Source: Conexibacter sp. CPCC 205762 | GTDB lineage: Bacteria; Actinomycetota; Thermoleophilia; Solirubrobacterales; Solirubrobacteraceae | Reading direction: 5' to 3' | Length of the DNA: 39,271 nucleotides | NCBI RefSeq assembly: GCF_030646155.1 | Contig: NZ_JAUTDN010000045.1 | Location: 1 to 39,271 of the forward strand | Shown here: positions 27,078 through 36,651 of the stretch, piece after piece | Layout of the letters: each line of letters begins with the position of its first letter | How positions within the stretch are numbered: the first letter of the stretch is position 1 | Notes under the pieces: generated by a model | What the model saw: only the letters and a program-made list of their open reading frames with translations | The model's database searches: none | What the model was told of the DNA's origin: nothing | Program-made: the position numbers and the translations under genes

Positions 27078-27084
27078 CGTCTCT

Positions 27085-27975
27085 CTGGACGAGCGGAAGA
27101 CCCAGGTCTTCCGCTTCGTCCAGCTCGAGTTCCCGTGGGCGGTCGGTCCGGATGACGGCCGCTATGTCGTCCGGCCGGACGGACCCGGTGGCGAGGCGAC
27201 GCATGTCGTCGTCGTCAGAACGCTCGGCAGCGGACGGCGGCAGCTGCTGCCGCGCCGCCAGCGCGCCCGTGCCGCCGCGCCCGAGCCGGAGCCGGCGAAG
27301 GTGCCGGTCGGCCGCGTCACGATCGTCGACGCCCGCCCCGGCGCCGTCGCCGACGCCGAGCGCTGGCTGGCAGGCGCCGGTCACGCCGAGGCCGACGCGG
27401 GCGTCGTCGAGCTCGGCCGCGTCGTGCGCGCCCACCGCGTCGCCAGCGGCGACCCGGGCGTGCCGCTGCCGCGGCTGACGCAGGCGCTCGCCGTGCGCGT
27501 CGGCTATGGGGCCGGCGAGGAGGTCGCCGACGGCCGCTGGCGCGCCGCGCGCGAGCTGCCGCCCGTGAGCGACGACGGCGGCGCCAGACGGCGCGGCCGG
27601 ATGCTGCACCCGCAGGAGCGGCTCGCCGCCCTGCTTGGCGGCCGCTCGCACGCGCTCGCCTGCGAGGAGCTGACGCTGCGCGCCCGCCACGACCTCGACC
27701 ACGGCCAGCTGCGCGAGGCCGCGCTGCAGCTGCGGATCGCGCTCGACGCGGCGCTGGCGGAGCTGCCGGCGACGCCGCAGGCAACCGCGCTGGAGGGCCG
27801 TGTGACGGAGCTGGACGGGCTGCGCGGCTCGCTCGCAGCGCTCGCCGACGACGCGCTCGGGGGCGTGCTCCCGGCTGACGCCGCCAGCGCGCTCGACGCG
27901 ACGCTGAGACGGCTGGAGGCCGCCCTGCGCGCCCGCACGGCCGCCGAAAGCGGCCATACCTCGACCTCAGCCTGA
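27085..27975 (+). CDS. unrecognised protein lacking an ATG/GTG/TTG start
   Basis: The frame reads LDERKTQVFRFVQLEFPWAV from 27085, with G/C at most third positions through to the stop at 27975, so coding begins near here. The first conventional start is a GTG only at 27301, well inside. A CTG at 27085, eight bases after the previous stop codon, is the likely initiator, giving about 296 residues. The middle is Pro/Glu-rich; the C-terminal third is helical with Leu/Ala heptads. No signal peptide or membrane segment is seen. I do not recognise the family. It lies directly behind the murein hydrolase gene on the same strand. Confidence 0.7.
   Translation: MDERKTQVFRFVQLEFPWAVGPDDGRYVVRPDGPGGEATHVVVVRTLGSGRRQLLPRRQRARAAAPEPEPAKVPVGRVTIVDARPGAVADAERWLAGAGHAEADAGVVELGRVVRAHRVASGDPGVPLPRLTQALAVRVGYGAGEEVADGRWRAARELPPVSDDGGARRRGRMLHPQERLAALLGGRSHALACEELTLRARHDLDHGQLREAALQLRIALDAALAELPATPQATALEGRVTELDGLRGSLAALADDALGGVLPADAASALDATLRRLEAALRARTAAESGHTSTSA
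27092..27115 (+). terminator. 10-bp hairpin behind the murein hydrolase gene
   Basis: AGCGGAAGAC pairs perfectly with GTCTTCCGCT around CCAG, 14 bases after the stop codon. It lies within the first codons of the downstream frame, so it could end or attenuate transcription between the two genes. Confidence 0.5.
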
Positions 27976-27983
27976 GGTCGAGG
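27959..27983 (+). terminator. terminator hairpin containing a stop codon
   Basis: Perfect 11-bp stem CCTCGACCTCA/TGAGGTCGAGG around GCC. The TGA stop of the upstream gene (27973-27975) is the start of the right arm. Confidence 0.65.
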
Positions 27984-28022
27984 GTTGCTCGCTCGACGCC
28001 GTTCGCGGCGCCGAGACGGCCG

Positions 28023-28819
28023 TCAGAGGGCGTCGATCAGCGCTTCCAGCTCGGCGACGACGTCGCCGTCGAGCTTCACGACCGCGTCGTCGTCGTAGCG
28101 GGTCGGGCCCTGCGTCAGGATCGCCACCTCTCCCCCGGCTCGCAGCGTCAGCGCCGGCAGCTCGCCGACCGGCCACACCTCCAGCGAGGAGCCGATGCAG
28201 AGCAGCAGATCGGCCTTCACCGCCAGCGACTGCGCCCGCTCCAGCGCGGCCTGCGGCAGGAACTCGCCGAACAGCACGACGTCGGGCTTGAGCGGACGGC
28301 CGCAGTCGCAGCGCGGCACGCCCTGCGGGTCCTCGTCGAGCCGCCGCTGCACCTCCGCCAGCGGATACGAGCGGCCGCAGGCGGGGCAGGAGGAGCTGGC
28401 GATGCTGCCGTGCAGCTCGATCAGCTCGCCATGCGGCCCGTGCAGGCGGTCGATGTTCTGCGTGATGACGGCGTCGACCAGGCCGCGCCGCTCGAGCTCG
28501 ACCAGCAGCTCGTGGGCGCGGTTGGGGCGCTTGTCGCGCAGCGACTGGAAGCGCTCGCCGTAGAAGGCCCAGAAGCGGGCCGGGTCGCGCCGCCAGGCGT
28601 CGACGTGCGCGACCTCCATCGGGTCGACGTTCTCCCACAGGCCGGTCCGCGGCGTGCGGAAGTCGGGGATCCCGGAGGGCACCGAGATCCCCGCGCCGGT
28701 CAGCGCGACGACCGAGCCGGCAGCGCGCAGCCGCGCCGCGAGCGTCGCGACGGCTGACGCCGCGGGTGCGGCGCCGGCGGCGGCCGGTTCCGCGTCGCGA
28801 TCGGCGTCAGCCGGTCTCA

Positions 28820-28820
<1 letters not shown>
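28023..28820 (-). CDS. cobB: NAD-dependent protein deacylase, sirtuin (CobB-like)
   Basis: Removes acyl groups from lysine using NAD; 265 residues. GAGISVPSGIPDFRTP (residues 42-57) is the NAD motif. VITQNIDRLH and LIELHGS contain the NAD-ribose Asn/Asp and the catalytic His. The zinc site is CPACG and CDCG, with the second pair spaced CxC rather than CxxC. VVLFGEFLP and LCIGSSLEVWPV follow. The first 25 residues are an Ala-rich extension. The ATG overlaps the upstream TGA as TGATG, so it is translated together with the beta-oxidation fusion gene. Confidence 0.93.
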
Positions 28821-30781
<1,961 letters not shown>

Positions 30782-30782
30782 G

Positions 30783-30822
30783 CTTGCCCTTCACTCGGTG
30801 GCGGTTGCGGGCAAGTCTATGC
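30783..30822 (-). promoter_or_regulatory. leader of the beta-oxidation fusion gene: -10 box and RBS-sequestering hairpin
   Basis: TAGACT on the minus strand lies just upstream (about 30820-30815). Downstream, CTTGCCC (30815-30809) can pair with GGGCAAG (30789-30783) around 19 bases. The right arm contains the AGGG ribosome-binding site, so folding would hide it. Confidence 0.4.
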
Positions 30823-30849
30823 CGGCGCGGCTCGCCGCAGACCCGGCTC

Positions 30850-31296
30850 TCAGGCGAGCGCGCGGGCGACGCCGGCGAGCGTCCGCCGCAGCGAGTCGCG
30901 CAGCGCCCGCCGCACGAACAGCGGGTCGGCGACGACCATGAAGGGCCCGCTTCTGAGCAGCGCGTAGTCGAGCTCCAGCGCGACGCCGATCCGGTCCGGA
31001 TCGGCCGCCACCGGCGCGAACGCGAGCCGCTGCACGCCGCGCAGCTGCGGATCCTCCTGCGTCACGACCAGCTCCTCGCCGGGCGTCTGCCGCAGCACCT
31101 GCTCGACGACCCGTCCGCGGCCGCCGGCGTGCGACTCCCACGTCAGCCGCGCGCCGACGGCGGGCCACGAGGGATCGAGCGAGACGACGTGGCCGAAGCC
31201 GTCGACGAAGGCGGCCCAGCCCTCCGGCTCGCTCCACAGCCGCTCGACGGCGGCGGGCACGGCCGTCAGCTCGACCGCGGCGCGCGCAACCCCCAT
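30850..31296 (-). CDS. SRPBCC-superfamily protein (polyketide cyclase/START-like)
   Basis: A 148-residue protein with the helix-grip layout: ARAAVELTAVPAAVERLWSE at the start, GWAAFVDGFGHVVSLDPSWP, GARLTWESHAGGRGRVVEQV, and a long C-terminal helix (DSLRRTLAGVARALA). These fit SRPBCC ligand-binding proteins, which hold hydrophobic compounds in a central cavity. The ligand is unknown. GGAGGGG lies 7 bases before the ATG at 31296. It is divergent from the secreted fibronectin-repeat gene. Confidence 0.75.
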   Translation of the reverse strand: MGVARAAVELTAVPAAVERLWSEPEGWAAFVDGFGHVVSLDPSWPAVGARLTWESHAGGRGRVVEQVLRQTPGEELVVTQEDPQLRGVQRLAFAPVAADPDRIGVALELDYALLRSGPFMVVADPLFVRRALRDSLRRTLAGVARALA

Positions 31297-31374
31297 CTAG
31301 GTGCCCCTCCGCATGCGTTGCCGTCTCACGGGGCACGGATGTTCGCAGAGAACCACGGAATGGAGGAACGAACG

Positions 31375-32376
31375 ATGCAACGAGCACTGGTCGCGACTGT
31401 GCTCGCGGGCGCCGGCCTGGTGGCTGCGGCGCCGGCGACGGCGATCGCCGCGAGCCCGGCCGCGAGCACCTCCTCCGCGGCCGACGTCGGGCAGACGGCC
31501 GTGACGCTGCGCGGCAGCGTCGACCCCAACAGCGTCCCCACCACCTACGCCTTCCAGTGGGGCACGACCGCCAGCTACGGCAGCCAGACGCCGAACCGCT
31601 CGGCCGGGTCGGGCGCCAGCGGCAGAGCGGTCACGTTCCGCCTCAGAGGGCTGACGCCAGGCACCGCCTACCACTACCGGATCGTCGCGACCAACAGCGA
31701 CGGCACGACCGTCGGCGGCGACCGCAGCTTCAGAACGACGCTGCCGCCGGCGACGCTCCCGTCGATCCTCGCGACGGCGCCGTTCGCGCCCTACGCCAAC
31801 AGCGTCACGCTGACCGCCACCGTCAACCCGGGCGGGGCCGCGACGACCTACAAGTTCCAGTTCGGCACGACCAACACGTACGGCGCCGAGACGTTCGCCG
31901 CCAGCGTCCCGGCGGGGATCGTGCCGGTGCCGGTGAAGATCCCGCTCAACGGCCTGCAGGAGCGGACGACCTACCACTTCCGCACCGTCCTCTCCAACCG
32001 CAAGGGCACGGTCGTCGGGCCCGACGCGGTCTTCACGACCGGGCCGTTCGCGCCCGCACAGGTGACCTCGCAGACGCGGCCCTCCAAGCAGCGTCGCTCG
32101 CACCCCTACTTCGTCACGACGGGGGCGCTGCGGCTCGGCTCGGGCGTCGGCGTCGCCGACGGCTGCCAGGGGATCGTCGGCGTCCGCTTCACGAGCGGCT
32201 CGCGCACGGTCGCCAGCAAGCGCGTGCGGCTGAAGAGCGGCCACTGCAGCTACCGGCTGCGCGTCCGCGCGCTGCCGCCGTCGGGCAAGTCGAAGCTGCG
32301 CGTGCGCGTGCACTTCTACGGCAACGCGATCCTGACGCCGCAGGACGCGCGCTCGTACCTCGTCGGCTTCAAGTAG
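31375..32376 (+). CDS. secreted protein with two fibronectin type III-like repeats
   Basis: A 333-residue exported protein. The signal peptide reads ALVATVLAGAGLVAAAPATA (residues 4-23). Two repeats follow, each with the pattern TYAFQWGTTASYGSQT or TYKFQFGTTNTYGAET and ending GTAYHYRIVATNSDGTTVGG or ERTTYHFRTVLSNRKGTVVG. The C-terminal part is basic, with two Cys (DGCQG and GHCSY) that may form a disulfide. GGAGG lies 8 bases before the ATG. The role is likely surface or matrix binding; no catalytic motif is seen. Confidence 0.82.
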   Translation: MQRALVATVLAGAGLVAAAPATAIAASPAASTSSAADVGQTAVTLRGSVDPNSVPTTYAFQWGTTASYGSQTPNRSAGSGASGRAVTFRLRGLTPGTAYHYRIVATNSDGTTVGGDRSFRTTLPPATLPSILATAPFAPYANSVTLTATVNPGGAATTYKFQFGTTNTYGAETFAASVPAGIVPVPVKIPLNGLQERTTYHFRTVLSNRKGTVVGPDAVFTTGPFAPAQVTSQTRPSKQRRSHPYFVTTGALRLGSGVGVADGCQGIVGVRFTSGSRTVASKRVRLKSGHCSYRLRVRALPPSGKSKLRVRVHFYGNAILTPQDARSYLVGFK

Positions 32377-32392
32377 CCGCCGCAGAATGACA

Positions 32393-32424
32393 AAGGCCCG
32401 GGGCGGATGCCGCGCCCGGGCCTT
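32393..32424 (+). terminator. terminator of the fibronectin-repeat gene
   Basis: AAGGCCCGGG pairs with CCCGGGCCTT (10 bp), and the inner GCGG/CCGC can extend the stem. It is 17 bases past the stop codon. No strong T-run follows. Confidence 0.7.
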
Positions 32425-32441
32425 CGTACTCTCTCACCACA

Positions 32442-32519
32442 TAGAACCGGTCCCAGCTGGGCGTGCAGACCCTTGTGTGAGGGTGCGCACTGAAGCTCTG
32501 CCGGGAAGGGTAGCGGGTT

Positions 32520-32522
<3 letters not shown>
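32442..32522. other. 81-base inverted-repeat-flanked element between convergent genes
   Basis: TAGAACC (32442-32448) and GGTTCTA (32516-32522) are inverse copies; the second contains the acyl-CoA dehydrogenase stop codon. Between them lie the palindrome CCCAGCTGGG and a hairpin with GTGC-ACCCT paired to AGGGT-GCAC. This may be a multi-branched 3' end of the dehydrogenase mRNA. Confidence 0.35.
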
Positions 32523-33692
<1,170 letters not shown>

Positions 33693-33758
33693 GGTGAATG
33701 CTCCTTGGGGCGGTGCGGTGTTCCGCGGCCGCTCGCGGCGGCCTGCAGACGTGACAGA

Positions 33759-33774
33759 TTGACTGGTCAGTCAA
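33759..33774. promoter_or_regulatory. palindromic operator upstream of the acyl-CoA dehydrogenase gene
   Basis: TTGACTG-GT-CAGTCAA, perfect 7-bp arms, typical in size and form of TetR-family repressor sites. It lies just downstream of the predicted transcription start of the dehydrogenase promoter. Another CAGTCAA half-site is at 33854-33860. Confidence 0.6.
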
Positions 33775-33786
33775 CGACTGGCCGCA

Positions 33787-33816
33787 AGGGTAGCGGACCG
33801 TCCCGCGCGCATACAA
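33787..33816 (-). promoter_or_regulatory. acyl-CoA dehydrogenase promoter
   Basis: On the minus strand TTGTAT (33816-33811) and TACCCT (33792-33787) are separated by 18 bases. This places the start point near 33780, beside the palindromic operator. Confidence 0.5.
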
Positions 33817-33864
33817 GCGGGAGCTGTCCGAAGGCGCCGATCACCCGTCGCACCAGTCAAAACC

Positions 33865-33905
33865 GGCGCGTCAGCGCGATGACGCGCCGCGTCAGGAGGT
33901 ACCCT
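33865..33905 (+). promoter_or_regulatory. promoter of the small acidic gene with three CGCGTCA half-sites
   Basis: TACCCT (33900-33905) is 6 bases before the ATG. Upstream, GGCGCGTCA (33865-33873) and TGACGCGCC (33880-33888) form a perfect 9-bp inverted repeat with 6 bases between. TGACGCG-C-CGCGTCA (33880-33894) is a second palindrome sharing the middle copy. They cover the -35 region. Confidence 0.45.
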
Positions 33906-33911
33906 GCGGAC

Positions 33912-34241
33912 ATGGCTGAACTTCGCCGTTTCGAGCTGGACGAGCTGCTCGTCCGACCCGGGACCTACTTCAATCCGCAGACCGAGGTGCTCGTCGTCGT
34001 CGACGACTCGCCCGAGATCGACCAGGCCGTCTTCAACATGGAGGACGCCGAAGGCGCCGAGTGGGTGCTCGTCTCAGACGAGTCGCCGATCGACGAGGCC
34101 GAGCGCGACGAGCTGCTCGAGCGCTTCCAGGTCAGCTACCACCCGGGCGGCGCCGGCTCGATCACCGACGACGGTGACGACCACGGCGACGAGGAGGACG
34201 AGCTGGAAGCCGACGACCAGGAGGTCGGGCGCGAGGACTGA
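33912..34241 (+). CDS. small acidic protein of unknown function
   Basis: A 109-residue protein. The N-terminal 80 residues look folded (RFELDELLVRPGTYFNPQTE, VLVVVDDSPEID, EWVLVSDESPIDE). The last 28 residues are nearly all Asp/Glu (SITDDGDDHGDEEDELEADD). I do not recognise the family. TACCCT is 6 bases before the ATG and GGAGGT about 10 bases before it, so either leaderless or Shine-Dalgarno initiation is possible. It is divergent from the acyl-CoA dehydrogenase gene and convergent with the antiporter gene. Confidence 0.75.
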   Translation: MAELRRFELDELLVRPGTYFNPQTEVLVVVDDSPEIDQAVFNMEDAEGAEWVLVSDESPIDEAERDELLERFQVSYHPGGAGSITDDGDDHGDEEDELEADDQEVGRED

Positions 34242-34253
34242 GTGCTTCGCATT

Positions 34254-34302
34254 GCGAGTTCCACGCCAGCGCGCCGCCCCGCCAGCGCGCGTGGGAGCTC
34301 GC
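34254..34302. terminator. imperfect inverted repeat between convergent genes
   Basis: GCGAGTTCCACGC (34254-34266) and GCGTGGGAGCTCGC (34289-34302) are near-complementary around a GC-rich loop, ending the acidic-protein gene and the antiporter gene. Confidence 0.45.
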
Positions 34303-34306
34303 GTAG

Positions 34307-35449
34307 CTAGGCGAAGGCGAAGGCCAGCGCCAGGACGGCGTAGACCGCCAGCAGCTGGACGCCTTCGAACCACGTCGACTCACCCTCGTTGGTGACGTGG
34401 TTGGCGATCAGCACCGCGATCAGGAACGCGCCCAGCTCGAAGCCGTTGAAGACGAGCGCGAGCGGACTCGGGCCGATCACGAACGAGGCCAGCACCAGCA
34501 CCGGCACGACGAACAGCGCGATCTGCGCGCTGGAGCCGATCGCGATGTTGACGGCCAGATCCATCTTGTTCTTGCGCGCGACCAGCACCGCGACCCAGTG
34601 CTCGGCCGCGTTGCCGACGATCGCGATCACGATCGCGCCGACGAAGAACTCGGTCAGCCCGATCGACTCGGCCGCCTCCGAGATCGAGCCGACCAGCACC
34701 TCCGACATCACGCCGACGGCGACGCCGGCCAGCGCCAGCGCGCCGATCGATCTGCGGATCGGCCACGACTCGTGCGCCTCCGACTCGTCGTGCGCGTCGG
34801 GCGGGTTGAACAGCCCGCGGTGGGTCTTGAGCGAGAAGACGAGGCCGGCGACGTAGGAGAGGATCAGCACGATCGCGACCGCCAGCGAGAGGTGCTCGAC
34901 GGTCGAGTCGTACTTGATCCGCTCGTCGCCCGGCAGCGGCAGGCCCTTGCCCTCGACCAGCTCGAAGATCGCCGGCATGATCAGCGCCGCGCCGGCCAGC
35001 AGCAGCATCGACGACTGCGCCGAGGCGGCCGCGCGGCTGAAGGTCTGCTTGTCGCGCCCGATCCCGCCGGCCAGCATCGAGGCGCCGAGCACGAGCAGGA
35101 TGTTGCCTATCACCGAGCCGACGAGCGACGCCTTGACGACCTCGTGCAGCCCCTTCTCCAGCGCGAAGAGGGCGATGATCAGCTCCGGCGCGTTGCCGAA
35201 GGTGACGTTCAGCAGGCCGCCGATGCCGGGGCCCGAGCGGGCCGCCAGCTCCTCGGTCGCACGGCCCATCAGGGCCGCCGTCGGGATCACCCCGAGCGCC
35301 GAGGTGAAGAAGATCGCCACGGGCGAGGCGCCCGCGAGGTCGAGCACCACCGCGAGCGGGATGAACGGGACCAGGAAGAGGGACCAGCCTTCGCTCGAGA
35401 AGAGCAGGCGGAGCAGCGCTGAGCGCTGCTGGACAGGGGGCTCTGACAC
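34307..35449 (-). CDS. Ca2+/H+ antiporter, CAX family
   Basis: An integral membrane cation/proton exchanger of 380 residues with about 11 hydrophobic segments. The two inverted CAX repeats are visible: NVTFGNAPELIIALFALEKG (residues 81-100) and VGNAAEHWVAVLVARKNKMD (279-298), each with the conserved acidic residue that binds calcium. An acidic His/Asp/Glu loop (DAHDESEAHES, about 218-228) separates the halves, as in other CAX proteins. The start is GTG at 35449, with TAGTCT 7 bases upstream, fitting a leaderless start. Confidence 0.93.
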   Translation of the reverse strand: MSEPPVQQRSALLRLLFSSEGWSLFLVPFIPLAVVLDLAGASPVAIFFTSALGVIPTAALMGRATEELAARSGPGIGGLLNVTFGNAPELIIALFALEKGLHEVVKASLVGSVIGNILLVLGASMLAGGIGRDKQTFSRAAASAQSSMLLLAGAALIMPAIFELVEGKGLPLPGDERIKYDSTVEHLSLAVAIVLILSYVAGLVFSLKTHRGLFNPPDAHDESEAHESWPIRRSIGALALAGVAVGVMSEVLVGSISEAAESIGLTEFFVGAIVIAIVGNAAEHWVAVLVARKNKMDLAVNIAIGSSAQIALFVVPVLVLASFVIGPSPLALVFNGFELGAFLIAVLIANHVTNEGESTWFEGVQLLAVYAVLALAFAFA

Positions 35450-35456
35450 GGTCGGC

Positions 35457-35462
35457 AGACTA
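35457..35462 (-). promoter_or_regulatory. -10 box of the antiporter gene
   Basis: TAGTCT on the minus strand, 7 bases before the GTG start. Confidence 0.4.
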
Positions 35463-35492
35463 CCCGTCAGGCCGCCGGAAAATCTGGCGCCT

Positions 35493-35523
35493 GCGCGCGA
35501 CCACCGTGGCGGCGGTCGCGCGC
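35493..35523 (-). terminator. terminator of the lipoprotein gene
   Basis: Perfect 10-bp stem (GCGCGCGACC with GGTCGCGCGC) around an 11-base loop, 15 bases past the lipoprotein stop codon, without a T-run. Confidence 0.65.
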
Positions 35524-35538
35524 GGTGCGCTCAGCGTG

Positions 35539-36594
35539 TCATCTGCCGGTCAGCAGGGCCTCGCACTCCTGGCCCTTTCTCACGTCGCCGTTGGCGTCCG
35601 TGAGGCACTTCTGGTACTTCGACAGGTCGTCGGCGGACGGCGCGGTCGGCGTGGCGGCGCCGGCGCCGCCGAGGCCGCTGGCGCTCATCAGGCCGCCGAG
35701 GCCGGCGAGCAGCTCGTCGAACGGCTTCGGGTTCGCGGGCGCCTCTATCGTCTGCGGCTCGTTGACGTCGGTCAGCTCGTAGCTGAGCGAGAAGTCGCCG
35801 CTTCTGCCGGCCTCCGGCTCGATCCCCGACGACAGCTCCATTCTGCGCACCGTCGAGTCGTCCTTGGAGACCCACACGTCGATTCTCGGATCTCTCAGCG
35901 CTCTCTCGATCTGGGCGCGCGCGTCGGCCGGGATTCTCGACGGCACCTGGCCGCCGGCGGCGGCGCCGAGGCCCTCTCTGGAGACGTCGGCGAGGACGCC
36001 GTCGATCGAGTCCATCAGCGCGGACGCGTCGATCCCGCCGCTGACGTGCGTCGTGTCGACGCCGGCGGCCTGCTCGTCACCCTCGACCTTCGGGTCGGTG
36101 ACCCAGTCCTGCGCGTCGATTCTCGGCACCGAGGTGAGCGGCAGTCTGTCCATGCCGGTCCCCTCTCTGAGCAGCTCCGAGGACAGCTCGTAGGCGCTCC
36201 CCTGGAACTCGACGTAGGCCTTGTCGCCGGTCGAGATGAAGCCGGCTCTGATCGGCTCTCTGCCGCCGGGCAGCGTGATCGTCGCGTCGATCTGGCTCTG
36301 CGGCGGGTTGCTGCCGGTGTCGAACGGGCCGGCGACCTCGATCGCGGCCTCCTCGCCCTCGGCGTTGAGCTTGACCGAGAGCGTGCCCTTGCCGCTTCTG
36401 ATCTTCTGCAGACCGGCGAAGCCGTCGTTCAGCAGCGTCTGCGCGTCAGCCGTGTCACCGCCGCTCCCACCGCCTCCGCCAGAGCTGCCCTTGTCGTCGT
36501 CGCTGCCACAGGCCGCGAGCGTCAATGCCGCGAGCAATGCGAGCAGCAGCGCGACAACTGCGCGGGCTCTGTGTTCCAGGACACGATGGGTCAC
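35539..36594 (-). CDS. exported lipoprotein, LppX/LprG-like
   Basis: A 351-residue lipoprotein. The signal peptide has a lipobox LTLAAC with lipid-attached Cys29, followed by GSDDDKGSSGGGGGSGG. The mature part (KIRSGKGTLSVKLNAEGEEA, YVEFQGSAYELSSELL, DVWVSKDDSTVRRMELSS) resembles the LppX/LprAFG family, which carries lipids to the outer envelope. The resemblance is at the pattern level. The start is GTG at 36594, with AAGGAG 7 bases upstream, rather than a TTG ten codons earlier. Sixteen of its 20 Arg codons are AGA. It is divergent from the epimerase-like gene. Confidence 0.8.
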   Translation of the reverse strand: MTHRVLEHRARAVVALLLALLAALTLAACGSDDDKGSSGGGGGSGGDTADAQTLLNDGFAGLQKIRSGKGTLSVKLNAEGEEAAIEVAGPFDTGSNPPQSQIDATITLPGGREPIRAGFISTGDKAYVEFQGSAYELSSELLREGTGMDRLPLTSVPRIDAQDWVTDPKVEGDEQAAGVDTTHVSGGIDASALMDSIDGVLADVSREGLGAAAGGQVPSRIPADARAQIERALRDPRIDVWVSKDDSTVRRMELSSGIEPEAGRSGDFSLSYELTDVNEPQTIEAPANPKPFDELLAGLGGLMSASGLGGAGAATPTAPSADDLSKYQKCLTDANGDVRKGQECEALLTGR

Positions 36595-36651
36595 GTGCAA
36601 TCTCCTTCTCACTGGTGGCGTCAAGCGGTGGTTCGAGCAACACTCGGCCGC

